In this document: positions 8,429-16,063 of the stretch, piece by piece
Position numbering within the stretch: position 1 is the first letter of the stretch
Layout: each line of letters opens with the position of its first letter
Source of the DNA: Paracoccaceae bacterium
Lineage (GTDB): Bacteria > Pseudomonadota > Alphaproteobacteria > Rhodobacterales > Rhodobacteraceae
Reading direction: 5' to 3'
Length of the DNA stretch: 44,355 nt
Assembly: GCA_021648225.1 (NCBI GenBank)
Contig: JAKITE010000007.1
Span: forward strand, 1-44,355
Program-made: the position numbers and the translations under genes
Notes under the pieces: generated by a model
The model's input: only the letters and a program-made list of their open reading frames with translations
What the model was told of the DNA's origin: nothing
Databases searched by the model: none

Positions 8429-9691
8429 ATGCAGACCAATTTTAGCCCCGAGCAGTTAAAAAACAGCGGCATTCAACGCGCCGATGAAATTCTTCGGGCC
8501 TGTGTGCATTGCGGATTTTGCACGGCGACCTGCCCGACCTATCAATTGCTGGGCGATGAGCTGGACAGCCCGCGCGGGCGGATTTATCTGATCAAGGATA
8601 TGCTGGAAAACGACCGTGCAGCAGATGAAAAAACCGTTAAACATATTGATCGCTGCCTTAGTTGTCTGGCTTGTATGACCACTTGTCCGTCCGGGGTGCA
8701 TTATATGCATCTGGTGGATTTGGCGCGCGAACATATTGAAAAAACCTATAAACGGCCATGGTTTGACCGTGGAATGCGCTGGATATTGTCACAAATATTG
8801 CCGTATCCGGCACGGTTTCGCGCGGCAATCCTTGGGGCTTGGGCTGCCAAGCCTTTTCGCTTTGCGCTGCCATCAAAATTGAAAGCCATGGTAGATTTTG
8901 CCCCGTCAAAATTGCCAACCCCCAGCCCTGTTGATCGCCCGCAAACCTTTAAGGCCAAGGGCCGGAAAATCCGCCGTGTGGCATTGTTGTCAGGCTGCGC
9001 GCAAACCGCGCTGGATACCGATATTAACGAGGCCACCATTCGGTTATTAACCCGCCACGGCGTTGAAGTTGTGATTGCCAAAGGCATGGGCTGTTGCGGC
9101 GCGGTCACCCATCATATGGGCAAAACCGGTGCCAGCCACAAATCGGCTGCGGCCAATATCAAGGCGTGGAAAGCGGCGGATGTGGATGCGGTGGTGATCA
9201 ATACATCCGGCTGTGGCACCACGGTTAAGGATTATGGTTATATGTTTCGCGACACGGATTTGGCGTCGGATGCGGCTGAAATCGCCGGCAAAACCTTTGA
9301 TATTTCCGAATTGATGCAAGAAATTGGCGTCACTGGCCAGATGAATTTGAAGGTTGCTTATCATGCGGCTTGTTCGTTGCAACACGGCCAGCAGATTAAA
9401 GACGCGCCCAAAAACCTGCTACGCGATGCTGGTTTTACGGTGCTTGAACCAAGCGATTCGCATTTATGTTGTGGTTCTGCGGGCACGTATAATCTGATGC
9501 AGCCGGAATTGGCGGGCCAGCTTGGCGCGCGCAAAGTTACCACGTTGGAGGCCCTGACCCCTGATGTGATCGCGGCGGGCAATATCGGCTGCATGATGCA
9601 GATCGGTGCTGGCACCGGTATTCCGGTTATTCATACGGTTGAATTGCTGGATTGGGCAACCGGCGGGCCAAAGCCTGCAAAAATGGGATAG
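8429..9691 (+). CDS. glcF: glycolate oxidase iron-sulfur subunit
   Basis: A 420-residue protein with two N-terminal ferredoxin-type [4Fe-4S] motifs: Cys25, 28, 31, 35 and Cys76, 79, 82, 86, each ending CP. Two CCG domains follow, one around GCAQTALDTD...GMGCCGA and one around AYHAACSLQHGQQ...LCCGSAGTY. They are typical of GlcF and heterodisulfide reductase-type subunits that pass electrons from the flavin to quinone at the membrane. It is the last gene of the dctPQM-glcDEF run, with glcE directly before it (TGAATG) and rmuC 54 bases after it. Confidence 0.92.
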   Translation: MQTNFSPEQLKNSGIQRADEILRACVHCGFCTATCPTYQLLGDELDSPRGRIYLIKDMLENDRAADEKTVKHIDRCLSCLACMTTCPSGVHYMHLVDLAREHIEKTYKRPWFDRGMRWILSQILPYPARFRAAILGAWAAKPFRFALPSKLKAMVDFAPSKLPTPSPVDRPQTFKAKGRKIRRVALLSGCAQTALDTDINEATIRLLTRHGVEVVIAKGMGCCGAVTHHMGKTGASHKSAAANIKAWKAADVDAVVINTSGCGTTVKDYGYMFRDTDLASDAAEIAGKTFDISELMQEIGVTGQMNLKVAYHAACSLQHGQQIKDAPKNLLRDAGFTVLEPSDSHLCCGSAGTYNLMQPELAGQLGARKVTTLEALTPDVIAAGNIGCMMQIGAGTGIPVIHTVELLDWATGGPKPAKMG

Positions 9692-9745
9692 GCTTTTCGC
9701 TGAATTTCGCGTAATCAGGCCCGACTGAAACACGCAGGCATCCCT

Positions 9746-11173
9746 ATGATTGATCAATATCTGGAACAGATACGGCAATACCCCGATTTTATCCTGATGG
9801 CACTGGCATTTGTGATGCTGGTCGCGCTGATGTTGTTTATCTGGCGGCGTGCGGGGCCGCTGGGCCGTGCGGCGGATGAAAACCGTAATTTGGCCAGGCA
9901 GTTGCAAGAACAAAGCAGTATTTCCGAAAACCTTAATCTGGAGCTGCGCAATACCCATACCCGGCTGGCAGGCCTGTTGGCGCTGGAACCCCAGCGCGAG
10001 GCGCAAGCGGCAGAATTGGCACAGGCGCGCGAAGCATTGGCCAAATGGCAGGCGGAAAATGCGCGTTTGAACGAGGAATTGCGTCAGCAAAAGCTGGCCG
10101 CAGAAACCAATGCCGAATTGCTGACCAAAACCGGCGACGATCTGCGGGCCGAATTCAAATTGCTGGCAGGGCAGGTGCTGGAAACCCATGGCGAACAGTT
10201 TGAAAAATCCAATGCCGAGCGGTTGGCGCAAACCTTGGCACCGCTGAAAGACCATATCGGCAAATTCGAGGTCGAATTGCGCAATGTGCACGAATCCGCC
10301 GGCAAAGACCGCGCCGCGCTGAAAACCGAGATTGAAATGCTGACCAAGCGCAGTCTGGAAGTTTCGACCGAAGCCCATAACCTGACCCAAGCCTTAAAGG
10401 GTGACCAGCAAAAACAAGGGGCTTGGGGGGAAATGGTTTTGGCCTCGATCCTTGAACGGTCCGGGTTGCGCGAGGGCGAGGAATATGAAATTCAGGTGCA
10501 TCATCGCGACGCAGACGGCAATGCATTTCGCCCTGATGTCGTGGTCAACCTGCCCGGCGGGCGGCGGTTGGTGGTCGATAGCAAAGTATCGCTGGTGGCC
10601 TATGAGCGTGCGGTAAATGCTGAAAGCGAAACCGCGCGGGGCTTGGATATGAAAGCCCATGTGGCGGCGATCAAATCCAAAATCGACGACCTTTCCAGCA
10701 AAAAATACCACCAGTTCGATGACGGGTCGGTGGATTATGTAATTATGTTTATGCCCATTGAAAGCGCCTTTTCCGAAGCGGTACGAAATGACCCCAAACT
10801 GGTGCTTTATGCAGCGGACCGACAGGTTGTGATTGCCTCGCCAACCAACCTGATGCTGGCCTTGAAAACCGTGGAAAACCTGTGGTCGGTGGAGCGGCGC
10901 AATAAAAATGCGCTGGAAATCGCACGCCAAGCTGGCACATTGTATGATAAATTTGCTGGGTTTATCGAGAATTTGGAAGATGTCGGTTATCGACTGGGGC
11001 AGGCGCAAGCGGCGCAGGATGCGGCTATGAAAAAGCTGACCACAGGGCGGGGGAATTTGACCGACAAGGTGGAAACCCTGAAAAAACTGGGGGCCAAAAC
11101 CGAAAAGCAAATCAGCGTTGAATTTGAATCGGAAGATGACGAGGCTGTTAAACCGGCTTCTTTGCCACAATAA
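9746..11173 (+). CDS. rmuC: DNA recombination protein RmuC
   Basis: A 475-residue RmuC family protein. One N-terminal membrane segment (about residues 14-34, ILMALAFVMLVALMLFIW) is followed by a long Glu/Ala/Gln-rich coiled coil up to about residue 215. The RmuC core follows, with KGDQQKQGAWGEMVLASILE, FRPDVVVNLPGGRRLVVDSKVSL, YVIMFMPIESAFSEA and VVIASPTNLMLALKTV. The core has a restriction-endonuclease-like fold and RmuC limits inversions at short inverted repeats. It appears to be a single-gene unit. Its last 26 bases overlap the 3' end of the convergent methyltransferase remnant. Confidence 0.92.
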   Translation: MIDQYLEQIRQYPDFILMALAFVMLVALMLFIWRRAGPLGRAADENRNLARQLQEQSSISENLNLELRNTHTRLAGLLALEPQREAQAAELAQAREALAKWQAENARLNEELRQQKLAAETNAELLTKTGDDLRAEFKLLAGQVLETHGEQFEKSNAERLAQTLAPLKDHIGKFEVELRNVHESAGKDRAALKTEIEMLTKRSLEVSTEAHNLTQALKGDQQKQGAWGEMVLASILERSGLREGEEYEIQVHHRDADGNAFRPDVVVNLPGGRRLVVDSKVSLVAYERAVNAESETARGLDMKAHVAAIKSKIDDLSSKKYHQFDDGSVDYVIMFMPIESAFSEAVRNDPKLVLYAADRQVVIASPTNLMLALKTVENLWSVERRNKNALEIARQAGTLYDKFAGFIENLEDVGYRLGQAQAAQDAAMKKLTTGRGNLTDKVETLKKLGAKTEKQISVEFESEDDEAVKPASLPQ

Positions 11174-11782
11174 ACAAGGCATCGCTTTTGTCCGGCAGCC
11201 AGTTATGGTCAATCTCAAAGCCTGCATTGGCAACGCTTTTCACGAGATCATCAACGCTGAAAAGCCGCACCAGTGGCAACAGGCCGGTGAATTTGCCTAT
11301 TTTCAGAACTGCCCTCATCACAGCACCCAAAATGGGTTGTTTTTTAACGGTTACAAGCGTGCTGGACACAAAAAACCGCCGGGTTTAAGCATGGAATAAA
11401 CTTTGCTAATCACCGATTGTTTGTCCTCCAACAAATGCAAAATGCTATGGCCCATGATCACGTTATATTTTTTATCCGGCGGGTCGAAACTGTTTATGTC
11501 GGCGCGAATGAAAGACACATTTTCAACACCCGCTTGCGTGGCTTTCTCGCGGCCAAACGCCAGCATATTCTCGGCCACATCCAAGGCGTCGATATGATTC
11601 ACAAAAGGCGCGTGGGCAACCGACGTTGTGCCTGTCCCACAGCCAAATTCCAGCACATTGGATTCCGGCGTAAAATAAGTTCGGGTGATGCGCAGTTTTT
11701 CTTGATAAATACCTTCATCCGATACGGGCGATTTCTCGAATCGTTTTGCGAACCTGTTCCAGACTTTTTCAGGATTTTACAT
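11148..11782 (-). pseudogene. class I SAM-dependent methyltransferase, broken
   Basis: Reading the minus strand from an ATG at 11782 gives a methyltransferase of about 210 residues with two lesions. Codon 2 is TAA (11777-11779), followed in frame by NPEKVWNRFAKRFEKSPVS. Then comes the SAM-binding motif VLEFGCGTGTTSVA, motif ALDVAENML and VIMGHSILHLL. At GGF (near 11361) a run of six T on the coding strand, where seven are needed, shifts the frame; the other frame continues VSSTLVTVKK and on to a normal C-terminus. A 33-base stretch around the start (11749-11782) is repeated imperfectly just upstream (11786-11818), which argues for real decay at the 5' end. The T-run change could equally be a sequencing error. 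The substrate is unknown. Confidence 0.8.
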
Positions 11783-11855
11783 TCGCGACCCATTTCCAGA
11801 CTTTTAAGGTTTGAACATACCATTACGTTAGTCACAAAACCGAGTAATGCAAGGG

Positions 11856-11884
11856 GTTGAAACCTAAGCAATTGTTCTTAGGTC
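11856..11884 (+). promoter_or_regulatory. candidate heat-shock (sigma-32) promoter of the hsp20 gene
   Basis: GTTGAAA (11856-11862) resembles the sigma-32 -35 element CTTGAAA. CTTAGGT (11877-11883) is close to the alphaproteobacterial -10 form CYTATNT, with 17 bases between the TTG core and the -10. A 6-base inverted repeat CCTAAG/CTTAGG (11863-11868, 11877-11882) overlaps the spacer and the -10. It lies about 90 bases before the hsp20 start. Confidence 0.4.
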
Positions 11885-11974
11885 TTTAGCATCAAGCGCC
11901 AAACGGGCTTGATATTCAACTGGCCTGTCCTTTCGGAGGGCTGTGATTTGTGTCGCTTAAAAAGGATACCTGAC

Positions 11975-12427
11975 ATGCGAAATTTTGATTTTTCCCCGCT
12001 TTACCGCACCAGCATCGGCTTTGATCGTCTGGCCAATATCATGGATACCGTCACCCGCGCTGATAGCGGCGGTTCCAGCTACCCCCCTTATAACATTGAA
12101 AAAACCGGCGATGATTCTTACCGAATCAGCATTGCCGTGGCCGGATTTACCGAGGACGAGCTGAATATCGAGGCCCGCGACGGGCAACTGGTGATCTCGG
12201 GCAAAAAAGCCGATCCCGAGGATGATGTGCAATACCTGCACCGTGGCATTGCCAACCGCGCCTTTGAAAAACGGTTCCAGCTGGCCGACCATGTGCGCGC
12301 CACCGATGCGACAACTCAAAACGGGTTGCTGCATGTTGATCTGGTGCGCGAAGTGCCCGAGGCATTAAAGCCGCGCCGCATTGAAATTGCCAGCAGCGCG
12401 CCGCAACAGGTGACCGTCGAGGCGTAA
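11975..12427 (+). CDS. Hsp20/alpha-crystallin small heat-shock protein (IbpA type)
   Basis: A 150-residue small heat-shock protein that holds unfolded proteins in the cytoplasm until ClpB/DnaK rescue them. The N-terminus MRNFDFSPLYRTSIGFDRLA is the class A IbpA/HspA type found in proteobacteria. The alpha-crystallin domain runs from about residue 40 to 135 (PPYNIEKTGDDSYRISIAVAGF, ELNIEARDGQLVISGKK, LHRGIANRAFEKRFQLADHV), with NGLLHVDLVREVPE near its end. The ATG at 11975 has AAGGA 8 bases before it; an upstream in-frame start at 11909 lacks a site and would add non-family residues. It is a single gene with its own terminator. Confidence 0.92.
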   Translation: MRNFDFSPLYRTSIGFDRLANIMDTVTRADSGGSSYPPYNIEKTGDDSYRISIAVAGFTEDELNIEARDGQLVISGKKADPEDDVQYLHRGIANRAFEKRFQLADHVRATDATTQNGLLHVDLVREVPEALKPRRIEIASSAPQQVTVEA

Positions 12428-12450
12428 GTCAAGATTTGAAATTAGGTTAA

Positions 12451-12477
12451 AAAGGGCGTTTCAGACGCCCTTTTTTT
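12451..12477 (+). terminator. intrinsic terminator after hsp20
   Basis: A perfect 9-base stem AAAGGGCGT/ACGCCCTTT with loop TTCAG continues directly into TTTT. It lies 24 bases after the hsp20 stop. Confidence 0.9.
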
Positions 12478-12519
12478 GTTGTATCCAAGGCAGGAAAATC
12501 AGATCGGAAAGCGGGCTAA

Positions 12520-13692
12520 ATGGCAAATGCGGTGGTAATTGGCGGTGGCCCTGCGGGGTTGATGGCCGCAGAAATGCTGGCCGATGCAGGCCATAGTGTA
12601 ACGGTTGTGGATGCAAAACCCACCATGGGGCGCAAATTGCTAATGGCGGGCAAATCCGGCCTGAACCTGACCAAAAACGAACCGGCGGGGCCGTTTTTTG
12701 CGGCTTATGGCGATGCGGAAAACTGGCTGGAGCCTATTTTACAGGGGTTTCATCCTGCGGATGTGATTGAATGGGCAGAAATGCTGGGGCAATCGGTGTT
12801 TACTGGTTCCAGCGGTCGGGTGTTTCCCGATGCTATGAAAGCCTCGCCATTGTTGCGGGCTTGGTTGGCGCGGTTGCGGGATAAAAACGTGGTGTTCCAG
12901 AATGGCTGGCGCTGGGTTGGCGGCATAGAATTTGACACTGCAAACGGGCGTCAGAGCTTACCTGCGGATGTTACCGTGCTGGCGCTGGGCGGCGCGAGCT
13001 GGCTGCGGCTTGGCTCGGATGGCAAGTGGGCACAGCATTTTAACGCTGATGAGCTGGCCCCGTTTCAGCCCGCCAATATGGGGTTTTTGGTGGGTTGGTC
13101 CGATTATATGCGGCCGATGTTTGGCATGCCTGTTAAATCCGTGCGTATCAGCATTGGCGAACATTCGGTGTTGGGCGAATTTATCATTTCAAAAACCGGT
13201 GTTGAGGGCGGCGCGATCTATTCGATCTCGAAACCCTTGCGCGAGGCCATGACGCCAAACGGCGTCACCCTGATGCTGGACCTGTTTCCCGATATAAATA
13301 TCAGCAAGCTAAAGCGCAAAATGTCGGCCCCGCGCGGTAAATCCAGCCTGAGCAATTATTTGCGAAAATCGGTTGGGTTAAGCGGCGTCAAAATGGCTTT
13401 GTTTAATGAAAGCGCGCTGAAAACCAGCAAACAGCCTTATGAATTGGCAGCCAAAATGAAGGCTTTGCCGATTGTGCTGCAAGGCCCCCGCCCGATGGAC
13501 GAGGCCATTTCGACCGCTGGCGGGGTTAAACAATCAGCCTTGACTGACGGGTTGATGTTAAAATCCCGCAAGGGTGTATTTTGCGCGGGCGAGATGCTGG
13601 ATTGGGAGGCCCCGACGGGGGGCTATTTGCTGAACGCCTGTCTGGCAACGGGGCGCCATGCGGGGTTGGCGGCGGTGAAATATCTAGGCTGA
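12520..13692 (+). CDS. NAD(P)/FAD-dependent oxidoreductase, HI0933/YhiN-like family
   Basis: A 390-residue flavoprotein. The N-terminal Rossmann motif is VVIGGGPAGLMAAEMLADAG, followed by the family signature VVDAKPTMGRKLLMAGKSGLNLTKNEP at about residues 30-55. VTVLALGGASWLRLGSDG and a C-terminal FCAGEMLDWEAPTGGYLLNAC complete the FAD site. The length and the GRKLLMAGKSGLN motif fit the TIGR03862-type branch of the HI0933 family, whose substrate is unknown in most bacteria. The protein has a complete open frame and a plausible start 42 bases after the hsp20 terminator. Its last 9 bases overlap the convergent glutathione transferase gene. Confidence 0.85.
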   Translation: MANAVVIGGGPAGLMAAEMLADAGHSVTVVDAKPTMGRKLLMAGKSGLNLTKNEPAGPFFAAYGDAENWLEPILQGFHPADVIEWAEMLGQSVFTGSSGRVFPDAMKASPLLRAWLARLRDKNVVFQNGWRWVGGIEFDTANGRQSLPADVTVLALGGASWLRLGSDGKWAQHFNADELAPFQPANMGFLVGWSDYMRPMFGMPVKSVRISIGEHSVLGEFIISKTGVEGGAIYSISKPLREAMTPNGVTLMLDLFPDINISKLKRKMSAPRGKSSLSNYLRKSVGLSGVKMALFNESALKTSKQPYELAAKMKALPIVLQGPRPMDEAISTAGGVKQSALTDGLMLKSRKGVFCAGEMLDWEAPTGGYLLNACLATGRHAGLAAVKYLG

Positions 13693-14277
13693 TTTCACCA
13701 AAGCGCGCTTGAACGCAGGGCGAGAGCGCACCCTTTTGAAATAATCAGCCAGCTTGCCTTCGGGCAGATCAAATTTGATGGATTTTGCCCAACCGGCGCA
13801 ATGGCCGATCAGAATATCCGGCACGGTAATTTTATCGCCCATGACAAATTCATTGTCACCCAGACGGGCCGCTAGGGTTTTCATGGCGCGGTTAAATTCG
13901 GCTTTGGCAGTATCAAGCACCGCAGGCACCCGCAGTTTTTCGGGCAGAACAAAGCTGTGCTTTCCGGCGGTCCAAAGCGCGCCGTCGATTTCATCCAGCG
14001 CAAAATTTGTGAAACTGTCTTGCATGCCGCGCTGAATGGTGCCGGCCTTATAGGTCAGGTTTTCATGGCGATCGGCCAGAAATTGCATGATGGCGACGGA
14101 ATCCAGCAAGGTAACCCCGTCAACAATCAATGCCGGAATTTTGCCCGACGGGTTTACGGCTTTGATCTCGGCGCTATGGGGGCCGTGGGCTAGTATTTCA
14201 TAGTCCTGCCCCAGCTCTTCCAGCATCCAGAAAACCCGAATGGCGCGGGAACGTGCTGTGCCAATGACTTGATACAT
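13684..14277 (-). CDS. glutathione S-transferase family protein
   Basis: A 197-residue cytosolic GST. The thioredoxin-like N-terminal domain (about residues 1-77) has the TARSRAIRVFWMLEELG start with the candidate catalytic Ser10, the cis-proline segment NPSGKIPALIVDG and the glutathione-binding LLDSVAIMQFLADRH. An all-helical C-terminal domain follows, with the N-capping motif ITVPDILIGHCAGWA. It conjugates or reduces electrophiles using glutathione; the substrate cannot be read from sequence. It is the first reading frame of a short minus-strand run that may share a message with the SemiSWEET and holA genes upstream (9-base gap to SemiSWEET). Confidence 0.87.
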   Translation of the reverse strand: MYQVIGTARSRAIRVFWMLEELGQDYEILAHGPHSAEIKAVNPSGKIPALIVDGVTLLDSVAIMQFLADRHENLTYKAGTIQRGMQDSFTNFALDEIDGALWTAGKHSFVLPEKLRVPAVLDTAKAEFNRAMKTLAARLGDNEFVMGDKITVPDILIGHCAGWAKSIKFDLPEGKLADYFKRVRSRPAFKRALVKSA

Positions 14278-14286
14278 GGGGTTTCC

Positions 14287-14541
14287 TTACTTAAAAATGA
14301 GCTTGGCAATAACGATCGAACCAAGCAACAGGATGGAAAATATATTTGCTAGAATTAGCGGCCAAGCGCCGAGGATTATCCCGTAAGTCAACCATAGAAC
14401 CATGGTTGTTAAAATGAACAGGTTGGTAAATAGCGACAGGCTTTTAGTGTCGCGGGTTCGCCAAGACTTTAACACCTGCGGGATCCAAGCGATTGTGCCC
14501 AGAACGGCTGCCAAATAGCCGATATAATCTGTTAAGACCAT
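14287..14541 (-). CDS. SemiSWEET sugar transporter / PQ-loop family protein
   Basis: An 84-residue membrane protein with three hydrophobic helices, the single triple-helix bundle of bacterial SemiSWEETs, which act as dimers and carry sugars by facilitated diffusion. The PQ motif is at Pro21-Gln22 (TIAWIPQVLKSWRTRDTKSLS), and the second and third helices have the usual Asn residues (LFTNLFI, LILANIFS). It is packed between holA (11 bases upstream) and the GST gene (9 bases downstream) on the same strand. The substrate is not evident. Confidence 0.88.
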   Translation of the reverse strand: MVLTDYIGYLAAVLGTIAWIPQVLKSWRTRDTKSLSLFTNLFILTTMVLWLTYGIILGAWPLILANIFSILLLGSIVIAKLIFK

Positions 14542-14552
14542 CTGTCTTCTTC

Positions 14553-15575
14553 CTACTTCGGGCGCATCATGGCGATGCGAATGAAACTGCGCTCGGTGGC
14601 GGCGAATGCTGGAACGGGCTGCGAGGAGCGTAACATAAGGTCGGTTTCCATCAAGACCTCCAACGCTTTTTCCAGCCGTCCGGCACCCCAGCCGCTGATC
14701 TGGCGGATCATCTGGTCGCGGCGCGGGCCAAAAACCGGCGGGCGGGCGTTTGATAGTGCATTTGCAGGGCTGTCACCGGAACTGGCAGCGGCGTGCAATT
14801 GGCGAAAATGGCGGGTGGCGGCGATGCAAAGCGTGGTGGGGTTAATGCCTTGGCCGGCCAGCCGTTGCATTTGCGGGCCAATCAGGTTGCTGCGCCCGTC
14901 GGCCATGTCGCGAATTACGTCATCCATGGCGGCATCACTGACCGCAGGGGCGCAATTGGCGATGTCGGCGCTGGAAACCGGTTCGGTCTGGTTCAGGGTA
15001 TAAAGCGATATTTTCTCGATGGTCTGGGCAAAATCGCCGGGATCAAGGGCTTGGCCAAGGGTGATCATATCTTGCATGGCGTCGGGGTCGATATTGGTCA
15101 GCTTGGCCTTTTCCAGAATGGATTCGATTTCGGCGCGCCCGGGCGGGTCAGCGTAAATACCGATTGCATAGGCATTGCGCGCAGATTCAAAGGCTTTGCG
15201 TAATTTTGATCGCGCATTAAGCTGCCCCGCTGTGGCCACCAGAATGGCATCACCGGATTGCCAGTCTTGCAAGGCGGCCTCGACAGATTTTGTCGTGGCT
15301 TCGGTCAGGCCCTCAACCAAAACCACCCGCTGGCCGGGGAAAAAACCGCTGGCTTTCAGCGCATCAAGCAATTCTGCGGGGGATTTGCGCATGGCGCTGG
15401 ATTCAACACGGCCTAAGCGCATTTCCTCGTCGCCATTAGGGCCAAGCAGCGTATCCACAAGGGTTTTGCGTTTCAGGGCAATGCGCATGGCATCGGGGCC
15501 AAACAGTAAAATCGCGGCTTTGGAGGTGTCGGGTTTATTGAAAAAACCGGCGGCATCCCTTGCGGCCAGTTTCAT
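14553..15575 (-). CDS. holA: DNA polymerase III subunit delta
   Basis: A 340-residue HolA protein, the clamp-loader subunit that opens the beta sliding clamp. The N-terminal AAA+-like region begins with AAILLFGPDAMRIALKRK, and the family stretch LLDALKASGFFPGQRVVLVEG comes at about residue 70. The C-terminal collar domain includes ATRHFRQLHAA near residue 260 and FGPRRDQMIRQISGWG. The start overlaps the lptE stop by four bases (ATGA), the leuS-lptE-holA order seen in many alphaproteobacteria, so these three genes are one translationally coupled operon. Confidence 0.92.
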   Translation of the reverse strand: MKLAARDAAGFFNKPDTSKAAILLFGPDAMRIALKRKTLVDTLLGPNGDEEMRLGRVESSAMRKSPAELLDALKASGFFPGQRVVLVEGLTEATTKSVEAALQDWQSGDAILVATAGQLNARSKLRKAFESARNAYAIGIYADPPGRAEIESILEKAKLTNIDPDAMQDMITLGQALDPGDFAQTIEKISLYTLNQTEPVSSADIANCAPAVSDAAMDDVIRDMADGRSNLIGPQMQRLAGQGINPTTLCIAATRHFRQLHAAASSGDSPANALSNARPPVFGPRRDQMIRQISGWGAGRLEKALEVLMETDLMLRSSQPVPAFAATERSFIRIAMMRPK

Positions 15576-16063
15576 TGCACAAAGCTTTTGGCGCTGCCTG
15601 CGATGCGGGTGGCGATCTGGTCGGCCAAGGCCACAGCCAAACGGCGGTTGGCGTCGCGTTCCGACACATGGGTGGCAAAAGCCGTGGCGGTGGCGCTATA
15701 GGCGGTGAAAGAACGCACAATATCGGTCAGCACCAGTTTTCCATCCGCGATGCGGGTTAATGAAAAATCTGCCTCGGCCGTCAGGTTATAGCGGGTGATG
15801 GCGTTGTCCTGCGTGATGGCCAGACCTTCGGAATTGACCGAAATGATGACTTCGAGCTGGTAAAGCGGTTGTTCGGCGCGGCCTAAACGATCTTCCAGCC
15901 GCTCATTGAATTCAAAGCCCATGCGGTCATCAACCGGCCCAAGCGCAATTTTGCCGATCAGCGATTCGGCGGCGGTGCCACGGCCAAATATTGGCGTGAA
16001 TCCACATGCGCCCAGCGCCAGCGGGGCTAGAATCAGAAAGTTTCGGCGGTTATATAACGACAT
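15572..16063 (-). CDS. lptE: LPS-assembly lipoprotein LptE
   Basis: A 163-residue outer-membrane lipoprotein with a type II signal peptide: NRRNFLILAPLALGAC, where Cys20 would be lipidated. The remainder (FTPIFGRGTAA near the N-terminus, then a small alpha/beta fold) matches the alphaproteobacterial LptE family. LptE plugs the LptD barrel and helps insert lipopolysaccharide in the outer membrane. The twin-arginine-like NRR at positions 5-7 precedes the hydrophobic segment, which is common in this family. Its first 14 bases overlap the end of leuS and its stop overlaps the holA start. Confidence 0.88.
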   Translation of the reverse strand: MSLYNRRNFLILAPLALGACGFTPIFGRGTAAESLIGKIALGPVDDRMGFEFNERLEDRLGRAEQPLYQLEVIISVNSEGLAITQDNAITRYNLTAEADFSLTRIADGKLVLTDIVRSFTAYSATATAFATHVSERDANRRLAVALADQIATRIAGSAKSFVQ

